A stretch of DNA of 57,890 nt from Candidatus Dietzia intestinigallinarum. Lineage in GTDB: Bacteria > Actinomycetota > Actinomycetes > Mycobacteriales > Mycobacteriaceae. The notes beneath the pieces were generated by a model. It was not told the DNA's origin. It saw nothing but the letters and a program-made list of their open reading frames with translations, and did no database searches. The stretch is taken from assembly GCA_019119875.1 (NCBI GenBank), contig DWWG01000049.1:1-57890 (forward strand), written 5' to 3'. Position numbers and translations under genes: made by a program. Position 1 is the stretch's first letter. Each line of letters begins with the position of its first letter. Below, in pieces: positions 20,350 through 30,350 of this stretch.

Positions 20350-21555
20350 ATGACCGACACCACCGCTACCACCACGGGCTCCGTCGCACCGGTCACGGAC
20401 CGTTACGGCATCCCCGTCGGCGCCACCAAGGGCGACCAGTTCTCCTCCTTCGACGTGGACGCGTTCGAGGTGCCCAGTCACAAGGACGAGATCTGGCGCT
20501 TCACCCCGCTCAGGCGCCTGCGCGGCCTCCACGACGGCTCGGCCGTCACGGCCGACGGGCGTCTGCACGTGTCGATCGCCGAGCGCGACGGTGTGACGGT
20601 CGAGACCGTCGCCACCACCGACGAGCGGGTCGGTGCCGCCGGGGCACCGCGCGACCGGGTGGCCGCACAGGCCTTCTCCGCCGTCGACGAGGCCACGATC
20701 ATCACCGTGGCCCCGGAGACCGAGCTCGCCGACCCCGTCTACGTCACCGTCGACGGCCCCGGCGAGGGCGCGCTCGCCTACGGACACGCCCAGATCCACC
20801 TCGAACGGTTCGCCAACGCCACCTTCGTGATCGACCAGCGGGGCGGCGGGACGATCGCCGAGAACGTCGAGTTCATCGTGGATGACTCGGCACACCTCGA
20901 GGTCGTGCTCATCCAGGACTGGGATGACGACGCGCTGCACCTGGCCGGCCATCACCTGCTGGTGGGTCGCGACGCGACGGTCACCTACACCGCCGTGACC
21001 TTCGGCGGCGAGATCGTCCGGATCGCGCCGGTGGTGAACTTCACCGCCCCGGGCGGCACCGCCACGCTGAACGGCCTGTACTACGCCGACGACGGCCAGC
21101 ACATCGAGCACCGCCTGCTGGTGGACCACTCGGTTCCGAACTGCACGTCGGAGATCCTGTACAAGGGAGCCCTCCAGGGAGACGCGAAGTCCAACCTGCC
21201 GGACGCCCACACGGTCTGGGTCGGTGACGTGCTGATCCGCGCGGAGGCGGAGGGCACCGACACCTATGAGATGAACCGCAACCTCGTGCTCACCGACGGG
21301 GCCCGCGCCGATTCCGTACCGAACCTGGAGATCGAGACAGGCGAGATCGCCGGCGCCGGTCACGCCTCCGCCGTCGGGCGTTTCGACGACGAGCACTTGT
21401 TCTACCTCATGTCCCGTGGCATTCCCGAGGACGACGCCCGACGGCTGGTCGTGCGCGGCTTCTTCGGTGAGGTGATCAGCCGGATCGGCGTGCCCGAGAT
21501 CCGCGAGCGGATCACCGAGGCCGTCGAAGCCGAACTGCAGGCGTCCGGCCTGTGA
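20350..21555 (+). CDS. sufD: Fe-S cluster assembly protein SufD
   Basis: Second beta-helix subunit of SufBC2D, 401 aa. Features: KDEIWRFTPLRRLRGLHDG near residue 45, the central repeat-rich beta-helix, an HRLLVDHSVPNC segment, YKGALQGDAKS, and the C-terminal LMSRGIPEDDARRLVVRGF block shared with SufB. It starts 5 bp after sufB, implying coupled translation. The 61 bp before sufC is the longest gap in the operon. Confidence 0.96.
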   Translation: MTDTTATTTGSVAPVTDRYGIPVGATKGDQFSSFDVDAFEVPSHKDEIWRFTPLRRLRGLHDGSAVTADGRLHVSIAERDGVTVETVATTDERVGAAGAPRDRVAAQAFSAVDEATIITVAPETELADPVYVTVDGPGEGALAYGHAQIHLERFANATFVIDQRGGGTIAENVEFIVDDSAHLEVVLIQDWDDDALHLAGHHLLVGRDATVTYTAVTFGGEIVRIAPVVNFTAPGGTATLNGLYYADDGQHIEHRLLVDHSVPNCTSEILYKGALQGDAKSNLPDAHTVWVGDVLIRAEAEGTDTYEMNRNLVLTDGARADSVPNLEIETGEIAGAGHASAVGRFDDEHLFYLMSRGIPEDDARRLVVRGFFGEVISRIGVPEIRERITEAVEAELQASGL

Positions 21556-21616
21556 GCTCCGCCGCCTGACCCACATCCCCACGACCTCTCAGACAAGATT
21601 GCGAGTACCGATCACC

Positions 21617-22384
21617 ATGACCACTCTCGAGATCAAGGGCCTGACCGCCCGTGTGGCCGCGACCGAAGACGCGGAGCCAGTCGACATCCTCAAGGGCGTC
21701 GACCTCACCATCAGCTCGGGTGAGACCCACGCCATCATGGGCCCCAACGGCTCCGGCAAGTCGACGCTGGCCTACGTCGTGGCCGGTCACCCCAAGTACG
21801 AGGTCACCGGCGGAACCGTGACCCTCGACGGCGAGGACGTGCTGTCGATGGAGGTCGACGAGCGGGCACGCGCCGGACTGTTCCTGGCCATGCAGTACCC
21901 GACCGAGGTCCCCGGGGTCTCGACCGCCAACTTCCTGCGGACCGCGGCCACCGCGGTCCGGGGGGAGGCACCCAAGCTGCGGCACTGGGTCAAGGAGGTC
22001 AAGGAGGCCATGGCCGACCTGGACTTCGACCAGGCGTTCTCCGAGCGCAGCGTCAACGAGGGCTTCTCCGGCGGCGAGAAGAAGCGTCACGAGATCCTCC
22101 AGCTCGACCTGCTCAAGCCGAAGATCGCGGTGCTCGACGAGACCGACTCCGGGCTGGACGTCGACGCGCTGCGCGTGGTCTCCGAGGGCGTCAACCGTTA
22201 CAGGGACGAGGAGAACGGCGGGATCCTGCTGATCACCCACTACACCCGAATCCTGAACTACATCAAGCCCGACAAGGTCCACGTGTTCGTGGGCGGCCGG
22301 ATCGTCGATTCCGGAGGGGCCGAGCTGGCCGACACGCTCGAGTCCGAGGGCTACGAGAAGTACCTGACCGCCGCGACGGCCTGA
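21617..22384 (+). CDS. sufC: Fe-S cluster assembly ATPase SufC
   Basis: ABC-type ATPase that powers the SufBCD scaffold, 255 aa. Walker A GPNGSGKSTL near residue 40, the SufC-specific GLFLAMQYPTEVPGV Q-loop region, signature variant GFSGGEKKRHEI, Walker B KIAVLDETDSGLD, and the switch His in LLITHYTRIL. The start is ATG 21617 (MTTLEIKG); an earlier in-frame start at 21599 would add six residues and lacks a better site. Confidence 0.96.
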   Translation: MTTLEIKGLTARVAATEDAEPVDILKGVDLTISSGETHAIMGPNGSGKSTLAYVVAGHPKYEVTGGTVTLDGEDVLSMEVDERARAGLFLAMQYPTEVPGVSTANFLRTAATAVRGEAPKLRHWVKEVKEAMADLDFDQAFSERSVNEGFSGGEKKRHEILQLDLLKPKIAVLDETDSGLDVDALRVVSEGVNRYRDEENGGILLITHYTRILNYIKPDKVHVFVGGRIVDSGGAELADTLESEGYEKYLTAATA

Positions 22385-23659
<1,275 letters not shown>

Positions 23660-24112
23660 ATGAAGCTCGAGCAGATGTACCAGGAGGTCATCCTCGACCA
23701 CTACCGTCATCCGCACCACAGTGGATTACGGGAGCCGTTCGGCGCCGAGGTCCACCACGTCAACCCGACGTGCGGCGACGAACTGACACTGCGGCTTCAG
23801 CTCTCGCAGGACGAGCAGACCATCGAGGACGTCTCCTACGACGCCCAGGGCTGCTCCATCAGCCAGGCCTCGACATCGATGATGGCCGACCTGATCAAGG
23901 GCCGGCCGGTGGCCGAGGCCCGCGAGGTCTACGAGGCGTTCCACACCATGATCTCCTCCCGAGGTCAGGACGAGGGTGACGAGGACCTCCTCGACGATGC
24001 GGTGGCACTGGCCGGTGTCTCCCGGTATCCGGCCCGCGTCAAATGCGCTCTACTGGGGTGGATGGCCTACAAGGACGCCCTCGGTCAGATCACCGACGAC
24101 ACTGGAGAGTGA
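23660..24112 (+). CDS. sufU: Sulfur-transfer protein SufU
   Basis: Zinc-dependent IscU-like acceptor that takes persulfide from SufS, 150 aa. Conserved ligands are visible: C38-G-D40, C65 in QGCSIS, and C129 in VKCALLGW. The SufU-type insertion between the second and third Cys regions is present (SSRGQDEGDEDLLDD). The ATG directly abuts the sufS TAG, so the two are translationally coupled. Confidence 0.95.
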   Translation: MKLEQMYQEVILDHYRHPHHSGLREPFGAEVHHVNPTCGDELTLRLQLSQDEQTIEDVSYDAQGCSISQASTSMMADLIKGRPVAEAREVYEAFHTMISSRGQDEGDEDLLDDAVALAGVSRYPARVKCALLGWMAYKDALGQITDDTGE

Positions 24113-24116
24113 GAAG

Positions 24117-24524
24117 ATGACTGAACAGATGAGTACCGCCCTCAATCGTGAGTTCCAACCGGACCCCAACCGCCCGGAGCAGTCCGAGGAGGACCTGGCG
24201 CTGGTGGCCGACATCGAGGAGGCCATGCGCGACGTGGTGGACCCCGAGCTCGGCATCAACGTGGTCGACCTGGGTCTGGTCTACGACATCTGGGTTCGCC
24301 CCGGCGAGACCGAAGGCTCCGTCATCGCGCGCGTCGACATGACGCTCACCTCGGCGGAGTGCCCGCTCACCGACGTGATCGAGGACCAGGCGCAGAGCGC
24401 CACCGTGGGCGCCGACCTGGTGAACGAACTCGAGCTCAACTGGGTCTGGATGCCACCGTGGGGGCCGCAGATGATCACCGACGACGGCCGCGAACAGCTT
24501 CGCGCCATCGGGTTCACGGTCTAG
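24117..24524 (+). CDS. sufT: MIP18/DUF59 family protein SufT
   Basis: A 135-aa DUF59 protein that helps Fe-S protein maturation, last in the suf operon. The core reads EEAMRDVVDPELGINVVDLG, with DMTLTSAECPLTD carrying the conserved Cys, and WMPPWGPQMITDDGREQL at the end. ATG at 24117 has GAGAAG next to it; another ATG at 24129 is in frame. Gap to sufU is 4 bp. The equivalent position in Mycobacterium is Rv1466. Confidence 0.93.
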   Translation: MTEQMSTALNREFQPDPNRPEQSEEDLALVADIEEAMRDVVDPELGINVVDLGLVYDIWVRPGETEGSVIARVDMTLTSAECPLTDVIEDQAQSATVGADLVNELELNWVWMPPWGPQMITDDGREQLRAIGFTV

Positions 24525-24537
24525 GAGGACCCCTCGG

Positions 24538-24564
24538 GGCCCGCGCCGGGGATCCCCGCGGGCC
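24538..24564. terminator. Hairpin after the suf operon
   Basis: GGCCCGCG at 24538-24545 pairs with CGCGGGCC at 24557-24564; the loop also contains GGGGATCCC. It lies between convergent sufT and the cyclase gene. Confidence 0.45.
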
Positions 24565-24567
24565 AGC

Positions 24568-25719
24568 CTAGGCGGGACCGCCGGGGCCGGCGTGATCGCG
24601 CGCCTCCTGCCGCAGGAGCGCCGCGACCATGCCGGCCTTCTGGCGCAGCGGCATGCTCGCCCACATGTTCCACATCGCGGCACCCACCTGGTACGAGGGA
24701 CTGGCGGCATCCAGGAACCAGTGCTGCTGACGCGCCTCCAGGCGGCCGAAGGCGGCGAACAACTCGCGCACGGTGGCGTGGTCCGCACGAAGCAGCACCC
24801 GCAATCCCACGGAGTGCAGCGCGGTGCTCAGCTGGGCGCGGGGACCGGGGATCGGCCGGCCCGACCCCAGTGCACCGACCGCCGCGGGGACACACTCGAG
24901 CATCGCGGCGACGGAGTAACCGGTGGCCGCGTGCCCGTACCCACCCGCTGTGCCGAACGCCTCCACCCGGGGATGGGCGGCATCAGACCGTGGGCGGGGC
25001 AGGAGCGGGATCCGTACCCGCTCAACGGCCAACGGCTCATCGATCACGTCGCGAGCGACCCCGCGACGCAGCAGTCGCGACCGCAGTCGCGATGCCAGGT
25101 CCGCCGGGGTCGGAGCGGGCATCCCGGCCAGACACGTCTCCTCGAGGAGGACCCGGTCCCGGTCCAGTGGAATCGCGTACAGGAAGCCGGGGCCGACCTC
25201 GTCGTCGTCGTGGTCGGGGCGCCAATCCATGAACAACGCGGACTCGCCACCGAGGGCGGGGGCGGCGGCGTCCGAGCCCACCACGATCCCGTAGGCCGTC
25301 TGCAACGGCCCACGGTTGCGGCGGCCACCGGCGCCCCGGCAGTCGACCACCCGGTGGGCGCGCCCGGTGAGCGCGGCGAGCCCGGCATCGTCGACGGCCG
25401 ATCGCTCGACAGTGATCCCGTCGCCGAGCGGGAGGGCGTCGCGCAACCCGTCGGTGTCCAGGACCGCGTACTCGCGCGGCAGCAGTGCACGGTCGGGGGA
25501 GTAGAGCGCCGCGCCGTGGAACCGGTGCGCCAGCACATCGATCCCGCACGCCTCCTGCCGCAGCCACGGCGGCACCTGGTCGGCCCACAGGGACAAGGTC
25601 TGGGTCCACGGCGCCTCGGGATGTGGGTCCAGTGCCAGCACTGTCAGACCCGCCGCCGCACAGCGGGAGGCCAACGCGCGACCGGCCGGACCCAGTCCGA
25701 CGATCGCGACGTCGAACAT
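24568..25719 (-). CDS. Lycopene cyclase, CrtL/CrtY-type flavoprotein
   Basis: Likely converts linear carotenes (lycopene) to beta-cyclised products. The 383-aa product starts FDVAIVGLGPAGRALAS, a dinucleotide-binding fold, and continues with family motifs: DCRGAGG, QTAYGIVV, FMDWRP, LLEETCLA near residue 215, and FGTAGGYGHAATGYSVA around 285. These match the plant/bacterial CrtL-CrtY family rather than the heterodimeric CrtYc/Yd type. ATG 25719 has GAGGGG 7 bases upstream; an in-frame ATG at 25740 has none. No other carotenoid gene is adjacent, so whether it is mono- or bicyclising cannot be judged. Confidence 0.85.
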   Translation of the reverse strand: MFDVAIVGLGPAGRALASRCAAAGLTVLALDPHPEAPWTQTLSLWADQVPPWLRQEACGIDVLAHRFHGAALYSPDRALLPREYAVLDTDGLRDALPLGDGITVERSAVDDAGLAALTGRAHRVVDCRGAGGRRNRGPLQTAYGIVVGSDAAAPALGGESALFMDWRPDHDDDEVGPGFLYAIPLDRDRVLLEETCLAGMPAPTPADLASRLRSRLLRRGVARDVIDEPLAVERVRIPLLPRPRSDAAHPRVEAFGTAGGYGHAATGYSVAAMLECVPAAVGALGSGRPIPGPRAQLSTALHSVGLRVLLRADHATVRELFAAFGRLEARQQHWFLDAASPSYQVGAAMWNMWASMPLRQKAGMVAALLRQEARDHAGPGGPA

Positions 25720-25892
25720 CCCGCCACCCCTCGCACTCATCGGAGACGACACTACCGCCGCAACCGGAAGGCAAGCCGGTGGATGTCCTCGGTCCGGTCG
25801 CGTCACGGTGTGGGCGACCGGGAGCCCACACTCGTTGCGGCCGGCGGCGGAGACCCGGGTCACCGGACTCGTCGGTGTGGTAGCACCGCCGG

Positions 25893-25898
25893 TAGAGT
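25893..25898 (+). promoter_or_regulatory. Candidate -10 box for the ABC-F gene
   Basis: TAGAGT about 48 bases upstream of the GTG start of the ABC-F gene, in the 226-bp divergent region with the lycopene cyclase gene. The same hexamer occurs upstream of mutA. Weak evidence alone. Confidence 0.3.
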
Positions 25899-25945
25899 GG
25901 CCTGTCGGCCCGATTCCCCAGAGACCAGACGAGGTACCCGCGCAC

Positions 25946-27577
25946 GTGATCACCATCGACGACCTGGAGGTGCGCGCCGGCGTGCGCACCCTGCTCCACA
26001 TGGACGGGTCCTCGTTGCGGGTCCAGCCCGGCGACCGGATCGGCCTGGTGGGACGTAACGGTGCGGGTAAGACGACGACGATGAGGATCCTCGCCGGAGA
26101 GGGTGAGCCCTACGCGGGGTCCGTCACGAGCTCCGGCGAGATCGGCTACCTCCCGCAGGATCCCCGCGAGGGCAACATGGACCAGCTGGCGCGGTCCCGC
26201 GTGCTCTCCGCCCGCGGACTCGATGTGCTCATGGCCGATATGGCCACGGCACAGGCGCAGATGGTCGACGCCCCGGACGACGCGGCGATGGACAGGGCCG
26301 TGCGCCGGTACGGGCGTCTGGAGGACGAGTTCTCGGCACGGGGTGGATACGAGGCCGAGAGCGAGGCGGCCCGCATCTGCAGCAGCCTGGGTCTCGAGGA
26401 CCGGATCCTCACCCAGGAACTGGGGACGCTCTCCGGCGGCCAACGGCGACGGGTGGAGCTGGCGCGGATCCTGTTCGCCGCGTCCGACGGCGCCGGTAAG
26501 TCGCAGACGATGCTGTTGCTGGACGAGCCCACCAACCACCTCGACGCCGACTCCATCACGTGGCTACGCCAGTTCCTGGAGAAGCACGAGGGCGGGCTGG
26601 TCATCATCTCCCACGATGTGGAGTTGCTCGAGGCCGTGGTGAACAAGGTGTGGTTCCTCGACGCCGTGCGCGGCGAGATCGACGCCTACAACATGGGGTG
26701 GAAGAAGTACCTCGACGCCCGCGCCACCGATGAGGCCCGTCGCCGGCGCGAGAAGGCGAATGCGGAGAAGAAGGCGTCGCAGCTCAGGATGCAGGCCGCC
26801 AAGCTCGGCGCCAAGGCCACCAAGGCCGCGGCCGCCAAGCAGATGATCCGTCGCGCCGACGCGATGATCGACAACCTGGATGAGGTCCGGGTCGCCGACA
26901 AGGCGGCGCGGATCAAGTTCCCCACACCCGCCGCGTGTGGAAAGACGCCGATGTTCGCCAAGGGACTGACCAAGATGTACGGCTCTCTCGAGGTGTTCGC
27001 GGGGGTGGACCTGGCCATCGACCGCGGCAGCCGCGTCGTGGTGCTGGGGTACAACGGCGCCGGCAAGACGACCCTGCTCAAACTGCTCGCCGGCGTGGAG
27101 CGTACGGACGGCGAGGGCGGGGTGGTGTCCGGGCACGGGCTGAAGGTCGGCTATTTCGCCCAGGAGCACGACACTCTGGACATGGACGCGACGGTGTGGG
27201 AGAACATCCGGCACGCCGCACCGGATGCGGGGGAGCAGGACCTGCGGGGTCTGCTGGGTGCGTTCATGTTCTCCGGGCCGCAACTCGATCAGCCGGCGGG
27301 AACCCTGTCGGGTGGTGAGCGCACGCGTCTGGCCCTCGCGGGTCTGGTGTCCTCCGCCGCGAACGTGCTGCTGCTGGACGAGCCGACCAACAACCTCGAC
27401 CCCGTCTCCCGTGAACAGGTGCTCGACGCGCTGCGCACCTACGAGGGTGCCGTCGTTCTGGTCACCCACGACCCGGGGGCCGTCGAAGCGCTGGAACCGG
27501 AGCGGGTCATCATCCTGCCGGACGGCACCGAGGACCTGTGGAGCCAGGACTACATGGAGATCGTCGAACTGGCGTGA
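25946..27577 (+). CDS. ABC-F family ATP-binding protein (ribosome-associated)
   Basis: Soluble protein with two ABC domains and no membrane segments, 543 aa. First domain: Walker A VGRNGAGKTTT, signature LSGGQRRRVELA, Walker B MLLLDEPTNHLD. The charged linker (RRRREKANAEKKASQLRMQ region, about 270-310) is the P-site tRNA-interaction motif of ABC-F. Second domain: GYNGAGKTTLLK, LSGGERTRLALA, LLLDEPTNNLD. GTG at 25946 begins ITIDDLEVRAGVRTLL, matching Rv1473. Related proteins act as translation factors or in macrolide-class resistance; which applies here is not shown. Confidence 0.92.
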   Translation: MITIDDLEVRAGVRTLLHMDGSSLRVQPGDRIGLVGRNGAGKTTTMRILAGEGEPYAGSVTSSGEIGYLPQDPREGNMDQLARSRVLSARGLDVLMADMATAQAQMVDAPDDAAMDRAVRRYGRLEDEFSARGGYEAESEAARICSSLGLEDRILTQELGTLSGGQRRRVELARILFAASDGAGKSQTMLLLDEPTNHLDADSITWLRQFLEKHEGGLVIISHDVELLEAVVNKVWFLDAVRGEIDAYNMGWKKYLDARATDEARRRREKANAEKKASQLRMQAAKLGAKATKAAAAKQMIRRADAMIDNLDEVRVADKAARIKFPTPAACGKTPMFAKGLTKMYGSLEVFAGVDLAIDRGSRVVVLGYNGAGKTTLLKLLAGVERTDGEGGVVSGHGLKVGYFAQEHDTLDMDATVWENIRHAAPDAGEQDLRGLLGAFMFSGPQLDQPAGTLSGGERTRLALAGLVSSAANVLLLDEPTNNLDPVSREQVLDALRTYEGAVVLVTHDPGAVEALEPERVIILPDGTEDLWSQDYMEIVELA

Positions 27578-27739
27578 GCGCGCGGACCCCTCGGCGCGCG
27601 GATGCGTTCGGACATCCGTGGGTCGGTGCCCCCGCCACCAAGTCCCTTCGAGAGGCGGTATTCCGTCCTACAGTGAGATCATCGGAAGACGAGTAGGGCT
27701 CCGTACGCGGTGGCGGCGGTGCCGGACGAGGAGGCCTCC

Positions 27740-28180
27740 ATGAACGCCAAGCCAGTCGTAGTCGGAGTGGACGGGGGTCCGGACTCGATCCGGGCACTGG
27801 AGTGGGCGGCCGAGTACGCCCGTGACGTCAAAGCCCCTCTGGTCGCGTTGACGGCGTACGAGGCGACCCCGATCGCCGGTCCCTACGCGATGGCCGGATG
27901 GGAGAATCCGGAGACTCTCGAGAAGAATGCGCGGAGCATGCTCGCCGATGTCGTTCGCGACACTCTCGGAGAGAATGCCGAGGTCTCGCAGTACGTACTG
28001 CGTGGTCACCCCGCAGAGGCGATCGTCGCGGCATCGAAGGATGCCCGGCTGATCGTGGTGGGGAGCCGTGGGCGGGGCGGGTTCAAGGGGCTCTTGCTGG
28101 GCTCGGTGAGTCAGTACGTGGTACCGCACGCCCAGTGTCCCGTGGTGGTGCTCCCGCACGGTGACGCGACCGCCGGCTGA
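27740..28180 (+). CDS. Universal stress protein (UspA family), ATP-binding type
   Basis: Single-domain 146-aa Usp. It begins VVVGVDGGPDSIRALEWA and has the ATP-binding signature GSRGRGGFKGLLLGSVS near the C terminus (G-x2-G-x9-G-S form), followed by CPVVVLPHG. The ATG at 27740 is preceded by a perfect GAGGAGG site. Likely role in stress or dormancy signalling by family; no partner is evident in the neighbourhood. Confidence 0.93.
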   Translation: MNAKPVVVGVDGGPDSIRALEWAAEYARDVKAPLVALTAYEATPIAGPYAMAGWENPETLEKNARSMLADVVRDTLGENAEVSQYVLRGHPAEAIVAASKDARLIVVGSRGRGGFKGLLLGSVSQYVVPHAQCPVVVLPHGDATAG

Positions 28181-28310
28181 CCGCCCGGCCCGCACACCGC
28201 CCGTCGCCGCCCCGACCGGAGCGGCGCCCGGCACCCGACTCCTCCCGTCGACCCCTACCCAGGTCACCCTTACCAGGAACTATGCGGTGAGCACCTGAGA
28301 GGATGAGGAT

Positions 28311-28661
28311 ATGGGTATCGCCATCAGCATCCTCCTCATCCTGCACTTCATCGGCCTCGCCGGGATCATCGGCGGCTGGATCGCGACCGTCAAGGCGCCT
28401 GTGGTCAACAAGGCCATCCTCCACGGCTCCATCCTCCAGGTGGTGACCGGCATCCTGCTGGTCGGCCTGCGGGAGATGGAGGGCGAGGTCGAGATGAACC
28501 ACATGAAGATCGGCATCAAGCTGGTCATCGCGCTGGTGATCCTGGTCCTCGCCGTCGTCGGTACCAGGAAGGAGGCCAAGGTCCCGGGCAGCTCGGGCAC
28601 CCTGGCCGTGGCCGCCGGCGTCCTGGCGATCGTCAACGTCGCGATCGCCGTCCTGGTCTGA
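28311..28661 (+). CDS. Small uncharacterised integral membrane protein
   Basis: A 116-aa protein with about four hydrophobic helices: residues 1-24, about 38-53, about 67-84 and about 96-116. A central hydrophilic loop has GLREMEGEVEMNHMK; a second loop has TRKEAKVPGSSG. Helix one contains ILHFIGLAGIIGG, giving an intramembrane His; another is at HGSILQVVTG. This pattern resembles small four-helix redox or heme-type membrane proteins, but I cannot assign it to a family. GAGGATGAGG precedes the ATG. Stand-alone between usp and the convergent PLP enzyme. Confidence 0.8.
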   Translation: MGIAISILLILHFIGLAGIIGGWIATVKAPVVNKAILHGSILQVVTGILLVGLREMEGEVEMNHMKIGIKLVIALVILVLAVVGTRKEAKVPGSSGTLAVAAGVLAIVNVAIAVLV

Positions 28662-28689
28662 TCCCCACCGGCCCGGCCACGGTGCACGT

Positions 28690-28712
28690 CCTCCGACGCC
28701 GCGTGTCGGAGG
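28690..28712. terminator. Convergent terminator hairpin
   Basis: CCTCCGAC (28690-28697) pairs with GTCGGAGG (28705-28712) around a 7-nt loop, between the small membrane protein gene and the convergent PLP enzyme gene. Confidence 0.55.
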
Positions 28713-28778
28713 GCGTTGCGCTCTGCCGCGTCTCCGGTCGACGCGCTCCGGCCGATACGGGCGGTCGCCGGTCGCGTC

Positions 28779-30350
28779 TCATATCTCGGTGACGGCGGCG
28801 AGATAGGCACGCACGAGCCGTTCGCCCAGGTCGGGTTGTAGCCGCTCGATCGCCGCGAGGAGTTCAGCCATGCCGGTCTCGACGCGATCGTCGCCGCCGG
28901 AGGGGGTGCCGTCATCCGGGTCCGGGGCGGTCAGTGCCGCGGAGACCATCGTGTGGATGTCATCCTCGGGCAGGGCGAGGATGTCTGCGGGGGAGAGGGC
29001 ACCGGAGGCCAGTGCGTCGAGCACGTCGGCGAAGCCCGAAGGTGGGACCGGCGCGGGCATGCCGCGCACCTCGTCCGCGGCGAGCGTTCCGACGTGGAGG
29101 ATCTCGTCGACGATGCGGTCGGTGACCGGGGTGACGGTGAGGTGCGACGACGACGCCAGGGCGCCCCGCTCCTGGCTGTATGCCGGTTGCGCCTGGACGG
29201 CTATCCCGTGCCGCCCACAGGCGTCTGCCCAGTGGTGAGGGTGGACGCGTCGGTCCTCGGGGACGGTCTCGTCGCACGCCACCGCGAGGAGCGGGCCGGG
29301 ATCGCGATCGAGAACCGTCAGCCCCTCGATCGTGGACAGCCCGGCCACGAGGCGCCGGGTCGCGCGGGCGGTGCGGGCCACGAGCTCACGCTGACCGTCC
29401 TCGCCGAGCGCCTCCAGCACCACCCACGCGGCGGCCGCCGGCTCGAGAGGCCTCGATCCGGACAGGGTCGGGTTGACCACCGGATAACCCGGCCAGTCGA
29501 CCGTGGCGAACCAGGAGGCCCGGTGCCGCTGCCGTCCGCGGGACAGGAGAACCGAGGTCCCCTTGGGTGCGAAACCGTACTTGTGCAGATCTGCCGACAC
29601 GCTGGTGACCCGCGCGATGCGCAGGTCCCACGGGTCCGAGCCTTCCGAACCGGGCCAGAAGGGGAGCACCAGTCCGCCCAGACAGGCGTCGACGTGCAAT
29701 CCGATCCCGGGGTCGTGCTCGGCCTCGAGTCCTCCCGCGACCTCGGCGACGGGGTCGATCACCCCGGTCGGGTACGACGGGGCCGAGCACACGACCAGGA
29801 CCGTGTTCTCGTCCACCGCGGCGAGCAGATCCGCGGCCGCGACCCGGCCGGAGTCCGGATCGACCTCGACGCCCTGGAAGCGCAGGCCGAGTAGGTGCGC
29901 CGCCTTGCGAAAGGCGGCGTGAACGGTGACCGGTGCGATGATCGTGCCACCGTCACCCGGTGCCCGGCCGCACACCTCACGCGCGGCCAGGCAGGCCAGG
30001 AGGCAGCTCTCGGTGCCTCCGGAGGTCACGCTGCCGTACACCGCACCGGTGTGCGGCCCGTCGCCGGCCTGCGGCCCGACGCCTCCGAGAATGGATCGTG
30101 TCCGCGCCACGATGCCGCCGTGGATCTCGGCGACCGAGGCGAACACCGTGGGATCCAGCCCGTTCACACCGTGCGCCAACCGGGCGGCCCGGATCGCCAG
30201 CTCATCGAGTTCGGCCAGCCCGGAGTCGTACACGTAGGACAGCACCCGGCCTCCGGTGGTGGGCGGGTCCGCCTCACGCAGGCGCGCCAGCCCGGCCAGT
30301 GCCCGCTCGCCACGGTCCTGCACCCGGGCTGCCAGGTCATCGAGGGTCAT
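28779..30350 (-). CDS. Sphingosine-1-phosphate-lyase-like PLP-dependent decarboxylase-family protein
   Basis: Group II PLP-dependent carbon-carbon lyase/decarboxylase fold, 523 aa. Motifs fit sphingosine-1-phosphate lyase and close decarboxylases: GSVTSGGTESCLLA near residue 108, LHVDACLGGLVLPFWP, and the Schiff-base Lys in SADLHKYGFAPKGTSV (K257, preceded by His256). About 100 residues after the core (PPSGFADVLDALASGAL onward) form an extra acidic C-terminal tail. ATG at 30350 overlaps the upstream MFS stop (ATGA), so the two are translationally coupled. True substrate (sphingoid phosphate, amino acid or other) is not decided by sequence. Confidence 0.82.
   Translation of the reverse strand: MTLDDLAARVQDRGERALAGLARLREADPPTTGGRVLSYVYDSGLAELDELAIRAARLAHGVNGLDPTVFASVAEIHGGIVARTRSILGGVGPQAGDGPHTGAVYGSVTSGGTESCLLACLAAREVCGRAPGDGGTIIAPVTVHAAFRKAAHLLGLRFQGVEVDPDSGRVAAADLLAAVDENTVLVVCSAPSYPTGVIDPVAEVAGGLEAEHDPGIGLHVDACLGGLVLPFWPGSEGSDPWDLRIARVTSVSADLHKYGFAPKGTSVLLSRGRQRHRASWFATVDWPGYPVVNPTLSGSRPLEPAAAAWVVLEALGEDGQRELVARTARATRRLVAGLSTIEGLTVLDRDPGPLLAVACDETVPEDRRVHPHHWADACGRHGIAVQAQPAYSQERGALASSSHLTVTPVTDRIVDEILHVGTLAADEVRGMPAPVPPSGFADVLDALASGALSPADILALPEDDIHTMVSAALTAPDPDDGTPSGGDDRVETGMAELLAAIERLQPDLGERLVRAYLAAVTEI

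Noticed and set aside
27599..27618. Hairpin CGGATG/CATCCG after the ABC-F gene as a terminator
   Set aside because: Only 6 bp of stem with an 8-nt loop and no T tract; too weak to call in GC-rich DNA.
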